Assembly (NCBI GenBank): GCA_016785225.1
Contig: JAFBJZ010000901.1
Coordinates: 2,046,001-2,110,000, forward strand
Direction of reading: 5' to 3'
Length of the DNA: 64,000 nucleotides
DNA from: Psettodes erumei
Taxonomy: Eukaryota > Chordata > Actinopteri > Pleuronectiformes > Psettodidae
Shown: one piece after another, positions 48,301 through 61,300 of the stretch
How positions within the stretch are numbered: the stretch's first letter is position 1
How the letters are laid out: every line of letters begins with the position of its first letter
The notes under the pieces: model-generated
Seen by the model: the letters and a program-made list of their open reading frames with translations, nothing else
Database searches by the model: none
What the model was told of the DNA's origin: nothing
Translations under genes and position numbers: made by a program

Positions 48301-50431
48301 TGATTGCTACCCTGTATATCCTGTGTTTACTCTGACCTTTTACTTGTGCAGAAATTAACACTTCATATCTGCAAGATGCAATAAGCACATGAATGGTGGG
48401 GGATAGTACATCAGGATGTGAGGTTAGTTTGACAGCAGACTGTAAACAACCCAAAACAAAGGCAGAAAGTGTTGAAAAGAAATTAACATTAGTTGTCACT
48501 AATCTGACTCAGCAGGCTGTAAGTAAAGACGCCGGTCAGTTATGCAGGAATTTGTGCTTGATGGGAGTGGCTGCCACTGGTGCTGTTTATTTTAAGGTTG
48601 TTAAGATGAAGAAGCGTTATAAACCATGGGGATGATTCCTCCTCCTGCAGCTATTTCCTTGTTTCTCTCTTGTATGCACTTACTGAAACACAAACAAGCA
48701 TCCACACACACGTGCACACACTTGTGCACTGATGTCATGCTATCCAGTAGAAAGTTGGGTAGTCCCATGTGAGATGCAATGAGGCATTTCAGTGTAATTT
48801 CCTCTTCATGCAGTGTATACAGAAGGAAAGGTGCATGCATAAACAATGCACGTTTACATACTACACTTGAGGACCCTCATTGACGTAATGCATTCCCCCA
48901 ATGCACAAAAAAGGCACCACATAGATGCGTGTCTGTCTACCCACTCTGTCCACTCCTCGACCATCTGAAGTCCAGAGGCACATTCCTTAGCCTTATTCCC
49001 ACTGAGATGCAAGTGTGTGTGTGTGCATGTGTGCTTTTGTATGTGTGCCCTTGTGAAGCTGGGTTGTTGTTGTTAATTTCCAAGAATTAAAAACATCCAA
49101 GGAATCCAAGGCATTTCATTAAAAGTCCAGAGATGCATACATCTGTGTATATTTACATATGCATATAAAGTATATCAGAAGTCAGACCCAGCACAGTGAG
49201 TTTCTAGAGGCAGCTGGCGAGGTGTTGGTGCGGGGAGCAAGTAGCTGAGAGTTGAGATATTAGCGGAGGAGTGAGAGTGTCTGGTGTCTCGCCGTTTACA
49301 ATCGAGACTTGTTAACCAACTGACTGATGGTTTGACGGCAGCGGGCAACGTCCTGTTGACCCACACTGTGGGTTACTCCGGTGGGGGCAGTTTGGCTTCT
49401 CTGGAGCTCTTGTTTGACAAACATGCTCAGACCCACACATAGCCATGTTGCACTAAAATAAGTTAGGGTTTGTGTAGGGTGTGTGTGTGTTGCTGTGAGT
49501 CTGTTCTGTTTGTTCAGATGTTTTCCCACAGCCCCTGTAAAGCACAGAGGCTTCAGACCCCACTGGTCTGTTTAGTCTGTTGAGTTTCTGCAGGTCACTG
49601 GGCTGACACATGTGCGCATACGTATGCACCAAAATACGCACAATGGCATCTCCTCTGTTTCTTATCCTGTTTCATTATCTGTAAGGTGTTTCAAGCTTCT
49701 ATTTCTATAGAGAGTTAGTCACTATAGAAAAATGTATTGTGTCAAGTTGACTTCTGTCAACTCATATGATCCACCACTGTTTGAGGCTTTCAACCCCTTA
49801 ACGCCTATTGTCGCGATTAAGCAACAAACCACTTTCGCTCCAAAACAGCCAAAATAGCATCTGTATTAGTATTGCTTTGTTATATTAATAAAAGAATCTT
49901 CATACCTGAGATGGGAACAGGTATTTTTTTTTTTTACCTTTATTGCCTGTTGTCGCTAATTTGTATCATAGATAATAGATAATAATAGATTTATATCTCT
50001 TTTATATCTCTCTCAACTTAATTTAGCATCTACTTGAAAGCAAAAACACACCAAACACCACACACCAATTTTTTTTTTGATAATTGGAAATAAATTCAGG
50101 CATTTAGGGGTTAACAATAGTGCGGCTTGAATTATAACCATTTAAATACAGTAAAAAACAGAGTTAAAATGTTGGCCTGTGTCCGGTTGTACTCACCCAA
50201 TTGCCTGTGGTTCTGCCTGCAGGCGCACAATGTTTGTGTTTACCCACAACATCCCATCAATCAGCACTCCCAACATTGCGTCTCTTATGCAAGGAAAAAC
50301 ATCATGTGTTTGTTTGCCTTGTGCTTCACTCTGACTCACTCTATGACTTTGGTGTTTTGATGCTTCATAGAGAGGCACTGGAGAATTCACTGATGTTTAC
50401 ATTTGCTCCCCTATTCAGAATTATTAGGAAT

Positions 50432-50475
<44 letters not shown>

Positions 50476-50710
50476 TGTCTGTCTGTCTGTCCATCTTAAT
50501 TTAACCATACTGACATTAGATTTTTATGGTTCCTTCATTTTTGCTGAAAGGCAAACTGGGAGTTTAATAAGTTCAGTAAAATCATAGCACTGGATGGCCA
50601 TTCATTTGCTGTCTTTGCTAAAGATTCACAGTATATTGTCAGTTTGATTTTGAAGTTCTCTTACTTTAGTCTGTTAAGTAACAGTGTGATACTTTTCTTC
50701 TCCTTTTATA

Positions 50711-50750
<40 letters not shown>

Positions 50751-53700
50751 CCAGTATCTGTATTGTTAATCTAAAAGAGAGAAATAAAATACAAGAATCT
50801 ATCATGAGAGCTGCCATTACTCATACAATTTATTGTTATGTTTTACTCTCTTTCAGGCCAGGAACAAAGAAACACAAGTTCTAGCTGCAGCCAAAGTGAT
50901 TGAGACCAAATGTGAGGATGAGTTGGAGGACTACATGGTTGAGATCGACATCCTGGCTAAGTGTGACCACCGCTACATTGTGAAGCTGCTTGATGCTTTC
51001 TACCATGACAACAAACTATGGGTAGGTGACACAGGCCTCTGGTAAAGCCAGTTCAGTCTCCTTTGACATGCAGCACACAAGTCAGTCTGTGTAAAAATGA
51101 AGCCTTTGAAAACTGCAAAACAAGAACCATTATGTTTTCAATTTGTTCTTTTACGAGATCATTGTGTATGACACACTATAATATGATTTTTGTTTCATTG
51201 ACTACATACTATATTGCCATTTTTTGCATTTCCATGGCATGTGATACCATGCTGTTCTTTTGTATTTTTCAACATGCTATGTTATGCCAGTTTTCATGTT
51301 TTTATGACACACTATACACAGTCATTTGTATGTGATGACTTTTTTGCATTTTTAGGACATCTTATATTTTGACTTATTTTATGTGTTTTTGCAACATACA
51401 ATACACTGTAATTTTTATGTCATACAATACTATGACCTGCTTTAGCATTTACTTTAACATAGTATCCCATATGATTTTTATGAAAAACTATTCATGATAG
51501 GGCTTTCTGCAGTATTATGTTTATTATTATCAGTTTATTATTTATTATTTTATTATTTTGACATTTTTCCACATTTTTATGATATAGTATAGTATGCATT
51601 TTTTCAATTAAAAAAATATACTGTACTATCATCTTTTTTTTTGACATACCATAACATGACTTTTTTCGCATTTTTTTGACATGCTATAATATGTCCTTTT
51701 CGCACTGTTGACGCCTTTTATGCTATGGAGTGCTTATAAAACACCATCCTCTGATGTTTTGGTGCATTTTTGGGCGTTTTCAAATTTTGCCATTTTTCGC
51801 CTTTTTTCGACATACTATACTCATGTCTATACTCATATGCTGTTGCATGTTTGCCGTTATCAGGGCTGCTCTCGTGTTAGACCAGTTCATAGTGTACAAA
51901 AGAGAGGCCTTATCTGCCATCCACACTGTTACTTTCCTCACAAGATGAATTGTTTTTCACTGTGCTGGGGAGTTTCTGTGTCCATCCACCAAGTTTGCTT
52001 TATAACCTTTCCCAACAGAGCCACAACACACAAACTTGAATGATCAGCGGAATAGTGTTAAAACAAACCTTTAAGCCATCTTTGTTAGCAGACTCAGGAT
52101 ATTCATCTATGACTGCGTTGTTGTTGTTTTATTGCAAAAAATCATCTCATCGAGGGTATATTTCTCCACACATATGAAATATCTGTTGCCCAAATGGGAA
52201 TGATAGAGATACCCCCCCGCGTGACAAACAATCCTCAATCCTTATCCTGTTGTAACTGCAAAAAATGAAGATCAGTTTCAGCTTAGCGTTTTCTGCTCAT
52301 GAGTTATTTTTCATCTCCACACTCGCTCACTAGGTCAAGTGTAAACTTTTCAACTCCCCCTGTAATCTCCCCAGTCGATCTGGCCAAGACAAATAATAGT
52401 GACCTCATGCTGGGGCACGACCTTCAATATGTGAAGAATTACAAGGCAATGTTAAGACTAAAGATAGTTCTGTTCCTCCCTTTTTTTTACTCCACTGCTT
52501 GTGATGTTACTACAAACACATCATGTAAAAATTAGACTTATTTTATGTGAATCCAGTTGTGTCTCTGAACAGTGAATAGATTGTGGTTGATGGTTACCAG
52601 TGTCCTCTCTGCCTTCAATTGTCAAAACAGTAGTAATTGTTGAGTAGATTGTTTTGAGTTTTAATCCCTGAGATTTCAGTCCTGGTTGATTTTGGTGGCA
52701 CGTGCAGTCACTGTGGTAAGTGTCAAGTTTATATATACCACAGCAAGCATTCTTTGAAAAGTTACTTACCCACTACTTGTCTGCAATACAGAACAAGAGA
52801 AACCTGAGTGCCTGTTTACAGTGCAGCCAAACAAACTCAGGTTAACTGAGAAAGAAGTCGGCCAATAATAATTACAACTGCAGTCTGATTTCATGCCATA
52901 ATGTCAAATAATGGCAGTTGAGATGTTTAGTAAGCAGTAATTTAATACAGCTCTGACACTGTGTAAAAGAGGGAATGGTGAACAGTAAAGCTCAGGCTTA
53001 TATGCTTGCATCGCTTTTCTGTAAATCCCTTGTGTCAAAAAGTGTCAAAAGAGAAAATGAAAATAGTAAATCAGACAAACTCCAGCAAGTACTGACCCTG
53101 ATAAACCACTTAAAACTGGATGTCTTTTGGGGTCTCTGCCTTTATGCATCCATGCACACACACACAGAGCTGTGTCACAGCCCCAGAGATGGTCATGGTT
53201 GTGTTTTGGCAATAGTTGGAATTCCAGAGCCTCGAAGGTGAATGTCCCCCATCAGTCAAAGCTGAACTCTGTGAGACTGTGTTAGTTTGTGCTGAGTCAA
53301 ATGTACAAACATCTCTGCCTGCAGTGTTCACCACCACATGCTTCCTGTTTATGTGTGCATGTGAGTGTGGCTGTAGAGTCTCACCTTTTACTTTACTATC
53401 TCACTTCCAAGCTATGTTCAAACACTAAATGGATTCTAACATTTATTCTTCATCTCTTGACTGCTTTTTTCTTCAGTCTTAACAGTTATCCAAGTGGTTT
53501 GGCAGTCAGGCCTCAGTACCCTTGGTTGGGATGGACTAGGCAGGGGTGAGATGATACATTCCAGTGCCGACCCACTCGTTCTGCCTTCTACAGAGTGAGA
53601 GAGGGATAGTGGAAGAAAGAGAGAGGGAGAAAGAGAAGGGCTGTTTGTTCCCTTTCAGGAACAATCTGGTCTTGAGGGCTAGTGAGGCAGCCAGGCCCAC

Positions 53701-55338
53701 AGCGTGAGAAAAAGAGGGCCTTTAACATGGGGATGGGGACTGCTGACATCAGCACACTCAGAGGAATGAACAGAGAGGACAGTCAGCCAGAAGACATAAA
53801 TGACAATAAAGCCACCTCCAGTGATATCTAGCCATGTAGAAAGTTTTTTTTAGCTGAGGTTTTGATGAATGCTGCCACGCCAGTTCAGTGGAGATGAATG
53901 GACTTCACATCCACTCTCAACTTCCTGCTGTTTTCAAGGAAAGTAAGTCCTGTTAAAAATGTTGACAAAGCAGCCTGTTGAGTAATCAGAGGTGCTGTAA
54001 ATAATTGCTGTTTTTTTTAAGTAAATGTACATTTTGTTTTGAGCACCATGGAATTCCAGTCTACCCCTGTTTTATAGTGGGGGAGGAAGTCTCAAAAAGT
54101 CACCTCATTAAAAAAAAATAAATCAATGACTAGATTAGATACCACTAACGGAAACCAGTGTGGAGCATCAATCTTGGTGATCAAGTCCTAGCCTGTTGTA
54201 AAAACTGATTGGACCACATCACATTTAACGGCACAACAAGAGTCCTTTATCAGTCTGTAAAACATTGAGTATAGCAAAAGTTGAATCACCCTGAGTAAAA
54301 CTTTTAGTACAGATGCATCCTCAAACTTCAAAAAAAGTCCTGCTCCCTTCAGCTATGGTGGCCTGTAAGTGACATGTATTTGCATACAGTGAGGTCTATG
54401 TAATGGCACTGACTGTGTTTACTAGGAGACTTTTGATAACTGCAAAGTATATACACAAGTCAGTGTGTTGTCTTTGTTGGCACCACCTCATATACAGCAC
54501 ACCTTGGAGAAAACACAGATCACTCAACCATTAGTCATGTTCGCTGAATGGCGAAGTACAGGAGTGTGACAACGTGATTCATGTTTTGAGTGGTTGCGTT
54601 TCTTTCTTTATTCAGGGTTGACTTTGTTTTCAATGCAGGTCTTCACTGGTCTTTTTTTATTCTTTAGACAGAATGGCGTAAATCATTGTGAAGGTGCAGA
54701 GCTGCAAATTGGGAGGAACACTTGTGGTGAGGTTTTGTAGACTGTGAATGAGTTGATCCAGCTTGGCTCAAAAGAAAAGGGTAGAACATCAAATGGAGGT
54801 TATATCAATTGCGAGACACTGCATAACACTAGCTTGGCGTAGTTAAGCACTTCTCGATTCTGATCTGATTCATTTCATTTTTTGTGTGTGTGTGTGTGTG
54901 TGTGCGCACATGTTGGAGAGATAAAGAAAACTTGTGTCTGCATGTATGTTCAGCCCACAGTGGGTATGATCTGCATCCAGCTCGACCAGTCGGGGCACAT
55001 TTTTCACTGTAGTGCAACACGTCATGCGGAATACTTTCAAGCAGGGAGAGACACTTATGAAAACACAGACCCGTTGCCAGTGGCAGTATTGTACTGTATA
55101 GCTCTATAGATTGAGCAGTACAATGTGTTGCAACTGAAGGATAGGAGGATTTTTTTAACTGAAAATAATAATAATGATAATAAAATGTGTGTTTTGTTTA
55201 CGGATGAGTAGGAACCTTTGCATTTGAACTAATGATATGTCACAAATCAAACATTTCTATCAAAATATATGATGAGCAGATATTTTTAAAATATCACAGA
55301 GGCATGCATAGTTTCTCAATTGGAATTGTGTGTGGTGC

Positions 55339-55378
<40 letters not shown>

Positions 55379-58300
55379 GTAATTCTTTGTGGCTTTGTCT
55401 GGGCTGAAACTCCACGCCCTGTCCTGCACCAGGTTGATGCTTTGACAGTGTTGTCATAGGCAGGCATGACTTAAATAAGAATGAGATCACACGGCAGGTA
55501 TGCTGTACACCGCCTAGGGTTGATCTTTAATCATCTGGAATCATTAGATCATCAGAAATTAAGTACATTTCCGTCAGGCAATGCCACATCTAAATGTAGT
55601 GTATGAGGGGCTTGTAACACAGACAGATTTGTTAACACGCTTCAACTGCTCTGCACAGAATTATCATGAATTCCTCTCATGTCTATTTTCATTGGTCCCA
55701 CTTAACTTCAATATGAAGAATTGAGATGTTTTTCTGACAGTTATTTGTGTATCAGACAAACTGACTATGTAAGGACAGGAAATGAAAGGTGATTGTTGGA
55801 GGTTGCTGTTGGCCAACATGATGCCATTTAGGGAGACGTGCATTCTCAAAGTCTTTTCTGCACTCCTCTCTCGCTCTCTTTGTTTTTATTTCACTGCTGA
55901 ACTGGTATTATATATTTGGCAGAGTTTCCCAGGAAGTGTGTATACAAGTCCAACCGTTTATCACACACTTCACTCTGATTCCTGCTCTCCACAGTGCAAA
56001 GTGTTTGTATTCCAACACTTTCCCCAAAGAGAGGTTGGTGTGCATTGGTGTGGAGCAAGGGGAAGCTGCTCCAGGTGGTGGTGATTTATCAGTCAGCAGT
56101 GCAGACACCAAAAGCATTCAGACAGAGATACTTAATTACATTAAGATACATAAACCCCCCAAAGATATGAGTTTGCAGCTATCAATTGTAAGCTCCCACT
56201 TTATATTCAAAGTCAAGGGTTCAAGTTGAAATTCACCACGTCTGTCCTCCTCCTTCCCTTTCCCCAGATCATGATCGAGTTCTGCCCTGGGGGTGCTGTG
56301 GATGCCACAATGCTAGGTAGGCCTCTCTCCTTTTGTAAGTGTTTCACCTTCCTCTTTGCACTTGAGTCAAGTTCAGCAGCTGTGGTAGTGCTGCTGCTGT
56401 GACACCTACACCTGTCCCTTCAGCGATGACCATGAGGCAGCATAGAGACTTGATGAAAGGTCGGACAGGTGCTGTCTATATACATATTTTTTTAAAACAG
56501 CAGGTTTATTTTGTGCAGGAAAACATTGTGAAAAACAAGCATTTCTCACAGTACTGTTAACTTTTTCCGACCATGAAAGTTCACTGCAGCCTCACCGGTT
56601 GGGCACTAAAAACTGTAGAAAGCAGTCAGACATAGTGGAGTTCTCCTGTGTGGGAAATCCCCCTTTTCTGTTTTCACTGGGTAATCCACATCCTCATAAC
56701 TGTCTGTACCCCCTCTCTGCAGCTAACTAAACACAGACACTGTAGAGTAAAGACTGCAGGGCAGGACTAGCTTGGATATGTGTGAAAGCCCTTCTGATCT
56801 GGGATTATTTATCCAGCAACACTATCTGAGAGGCTTGATTGATATCATTGCAGGTTTACCTTTCTCTGTTTTTTCTCCCTCAAGGGGTTCCCACACTAGA
56901 AAAGCCCTAGTTGGAAGACCTTTTATCAGTTCTACATTCTGTTTTAATTGAATGTACACTAAATATAGAAATGTGCAAAGTGAAGCGTAATGATGTTTGA
57001 ACACTCTCAGCTACTCTCTCATTCTCACCCATCTCTTGTCTCCCCTTCACTGTTTTAACCTCTCTATTGCCTGTCTACTTCCTCTGTTTCTCCTGCCCTT
57101 ATCAGAGCTGGATCGTGGGCTGACGGAGCCACAGATTAAGGTAGTTTGTCGCCAGATGTTGGAGGCTCTGGTCTACCTCCACAGCGCATGAAGATCATCC
57201 ACAGAGACCTGAAGGCCGGCAACATCCTCCTTATGTTGGATGGGGACATCAAGCTTGGTAAGAGTTTAGATTTTACTGTCTACATTTAGGTAGGTTATGG
57301 GGCACGCATAGTCTTTGAAGTTTCTGACCAAACACCAGTGATGCTAAAATGTTACCTATCACACATGTTTGCTGTTCAAAGAGCAGGATGAAATCATGTG
57401 CCCCACCTACCTTTGAAACATCCCGTCAAACAGAAAGTGATGCTTTAAACTCTGTTGAATCCAAATATCTACCATTAGAAAAAAAAATACGTGAGTTTAA
57501 CCACATTTAAAACCTGTAGGTTGGATGTGGAGCATGTTCACAAGGCCTGGAGTTTTCTGGCTTGCCGTTACATCACCGAGAACCATTTCACTGCCACAAT
57601 GCAAGTGGAACAAATTCTTAGATAAACCCCACATTCTTACTGTACATTGCAGGTTATCTTTAGACCTATGTTCTGTTGAATCTTTGGCTTTCAAGCAAAA
57701 CACATACACATGCACTTTAGAGACCATGCAGCATTGTAGGAGGATCATAAGTGAGCATTTTGTGGGGGAAACTGCATTCTGAAAAGATTTGTAAATTACT
57801 ACTCAAGTTCTCGACATTGTTCACATCACACAGCTGAAGTTTCGGATCCAGCACCAATCGTCGGTATGGTTTGGATTAAAGTGAATCTTTCTAGAAAAAG
57901 GGAAAATGGTGTCTTAATGTGCTCATCATTGTCATGTAAGAAAAATAGGATTTTTTTTAAATGGCTTACTGTGATTTTGGATCTTCAGACATAAAATCTG
58001 TAACATAAGGTGAAATATCTGGGTCTCTTTTACTTGCCTAATGTTTTATTTTCTTTGCTCTCTCTGGCTCTCAATTTCAGCCAGTCATAATCAACAAACC
58101 AGAAACACTAAGTAGAGACCAAGTATAAACTGGATAGAGCTGCACTTCTGTTTAGTTGATTCCAAATGGTTTATTGATCCATGGTTTTATTAGATTTTCC
58201 TCTTTCATTTGTTTTTTTGTAAATTCCACAAACTGTCCACCACTGTGCTTCCATAGTTGAACTTCTATTCCACTGCTGTACATTCTTCCGTAAGACACAC

Positions 58301-61300
58301 CACAGCTAGATTTAATCACTGGGAGTTGCCTCTTAAACTGATTTAGTCATGACACTGACTCATTTACAGTCTCCAAACTTATCTAACTACATGTTAATTC
58401 AAACAAGGTGGCAATTAACTGTCTTTTGTGGTCCCTCCAATACATTATCTCTGCCTGTGATGCACGACGTTGAACATTATGTTCTTCCATGCAGCACAAC
58501 TCGCTGTAAACTTTTTTCGGCTCATGTTTACGAAACTCTTTAGAGATGATTGATCTCAAGGTATGTTTAGAAATGTAACGAATTTTAAAAGCTGTGAACC
58601 CATTAAAAAAAATGTCAAAATTAGAGGAGAAAAAGTGTTTGTTTTACCATGTTTCACCTTCTGCTTTATCACGGCAATGAACAGTAACAAAGTAGGATCC
58701 CAGTCATGACTGTACAACATGATTTTCCCCACAAAAGCACCTTCAATTGTGCACTCATTTAGTTCCTTGTGGTGTATTATGAGAGACTTTAGGAGTGCAG
58801 TGTAGAAATATGTGCATACAATCATGATAATACTTCTTCAGAAACACACCCTTGGTGATTGTTTATGAACTTCATGAAGGTTAACCCCAGTGAGGCAGCA
58901 GATTTTTAAGAGCAGAGACATGCGTGGAGGAGCTTCTTTAACAGAATACAATGAAGTGTGTTTGACCTGTGGTGTGAAGCCCTTATTGGTATGATTTTAC
59001 AGTGCTGATGTTATTAATATGTAAACTCGTATTTGTAGTACAATAAAAATAAAAGCAGTGCTCTGTTTTATTGTCTTTGTAGGGAGTTAAAGTTGAGAAT
59101 ACAACAGTCTAAATGATACGTTAGACTGGGAAGTAAAGCACATTTGAATTGTAGCCTGCAAAACCAAAGAGAGTCACTGAAGTCTCTGCAATAGAAAGTG
59201 CCAGTTTGAAACTGAAACAGTCAGTCTGCTGCCTTATGAGTTAAATTCAAGGGCCTCTGCCAAACACTGGCCAGGCCACTTGTAATATTCTTCCTTACAG
59301 AGAAAAAACTTGTTCAGCCAAATTGAAAACACTCCTGAAATCTAAGGGTCATGTCATGGGAATAGGGGCAGCTTGTTTGAAATATGATTCTGGCTCTGTG
59401 TCTGCCAATCATACAGCTGCTTTATAAGCTACATAATGTGTCTACTAAAGTGATGTCTTACCGAAATGTCTTTAGACGACATAATAATTTTTTTTCTCCT
59501 GTGCCCCTCTTTGTTCTTGTAGCTGACTTTGGTGTGTCTGCAAAAAACACCAAAACCCTACAAAGAAGAGATTCTTTCATTGGGACACCATACTGGTGAG
59601 TAAGACATAGACCCTATATCAGAGCGCCATTAAGGGTCCTCATTGACGTTTGTATAGAGACTTTACAGCAAAATCTCTCTCTGGAGCTGTATCAACCATT
59701 CCTTACAAAAACTATGTAAGTGGAGGATAATTGCTAGCTGAGAACAGATTTCCCTCTACCCACTACACCGCCATAATTCTTCAGAATGCATAATATTTTG
59801 TAAAAACACACTCAACCCACTACTCAACTCTGCTTCATTTCACCATTGTTGTCACAACAATGCAGTTGTCTCCTCTACACCTGAACAAATTGGAGATCTT
59901 CTTGGTGAACCTTGGTCCATAGTGTTTTCTCCTTTGTGAATATGGTTGGAGCCAGTTAACCATTGACCAGAGGAAGTTATCATCCATCAGGCTTTACACT
60001 CCAGGCTGAATTCAAAACATGAAACACACACTCCCATTGCACAAAACTGATTATGTCCTGAAAGGAATATTGCAGACAGTTTTGGTTTATACCTTTCCCT
60101 TGAATGACACTGATAAGCAAAGTTAACAAGAAATGGGGAGCAAACATTTGTTTCTTTGCACTTGAGTAAATCTACAAAGTGCAGATTAGAGTTGTGAGAC
60201 TGAGTTTAGACAGCAGACACCCCACTGAATGGAGAAGTGTGCTTGATGTTGACACAGAAAAAACAGCAAATAATGAAAATAGCAGAAACCACTACATCGT
60301 TAGTTGCATGCTGTTGCTTTAGATGTCTTTTTGATATCTTTTCATGCTGAGGTACTTATTATTGCTCTATATGCTTTTGCTAAGAAGCATGTTTGTTTAG
60401 GAGCCAATTATTGTGGCAAACCCTTATACTTAAAATATAGAAATGGAGGATTTTAAAGACTTAGTCTTTGGCTTTAGCTTTCCACTCTACTGGTAGACTG
60501 TCACTATTAGGAATTTTCCTCCCCCTAAACTATATAATATCCCATGATGAATATTAAACGTTTTTGCTTTCCTTTTTCCAGGATGGCCCCAGAGGTGGTA
60601 ATGTGTGAGACAATGAAGGATGCTCCGTATGACTACAAGGCTGATATCTGGTCTCTGGGGATCACTTTGATCGAGCTTGCCCAGATTGAACCACCGCACC
60701 ATGAGCTCAACCCCATGAGGGTGCTGCTGAAGATCGCTAAGTCAGAGCCTCCGACCCTGGAGCAGCCTCACAAATGGTGAGGGTACATTAAAAGAATGAA
60801 TCTGAATTGAGATGTTGTGCAATTAGATGTATCAAATAATAAGTGAAAAACAGGAATGGAAAAGCAGGAATGTGTTGCATAAAAAACTTGAGATTTTGAT
60901 TATGATGTCTAGATTTCTCCACATCCTTTACTTAAGTGGTATTACTAATTTTGCACACTCCAGTAATCCCATAATCTACTATAGTCACTCAATGTATAAT
61001 CTTGTCCTCCCCTTCTCTATCTGCAGTTCACTTTGCCTTTTCTAAAACTACAGCAGCTGAACCGAGGGGCAGGACAGAAGCCTGTGCCAAACTATATACA
61101 TTTTTCCATATCATTTTTATGAGTCTGAATGTACTATAGGTACATATTTGGCAAAGTGAAGTTGTCAGGTGTTGAAAGGAGACCAGGGATAGGGAGCTGA
61201 TTCATCACACCCACTGAAAGCTTTGTTTTACAAGCTGTACACATACAGCTGTGCACATGGATTATCCCCATGCACCAACAATCACATATCTGGAAATGTT

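Larger units (their letters stand above)
42368..50856. other. stk10 intron 1 (about 8.5 kb)
   Basis: Contains a candidate 325-bp MITE (49790-50114) and two long dinucleotide repeats near the exon 2 end. The remaining open frames do not resemble proteins. Confidence 0.6.
51022..56267. other. stk10 intron 2 (about 5.2 kb)
   Basis: Its first part is a degenerate AT-rich tandem array; a GT repeat occurs at 55342-55374. No exon recognised. Confidence 0.6.

Noticed and set aside
57106..57191. stk10 as a fully decayed pseudogene
   Set aside because: Only one frame break is seen. All other exons, splice sites and catalytic motifs are intact, so a single recent mutation or sequence error is more likely than long decay.
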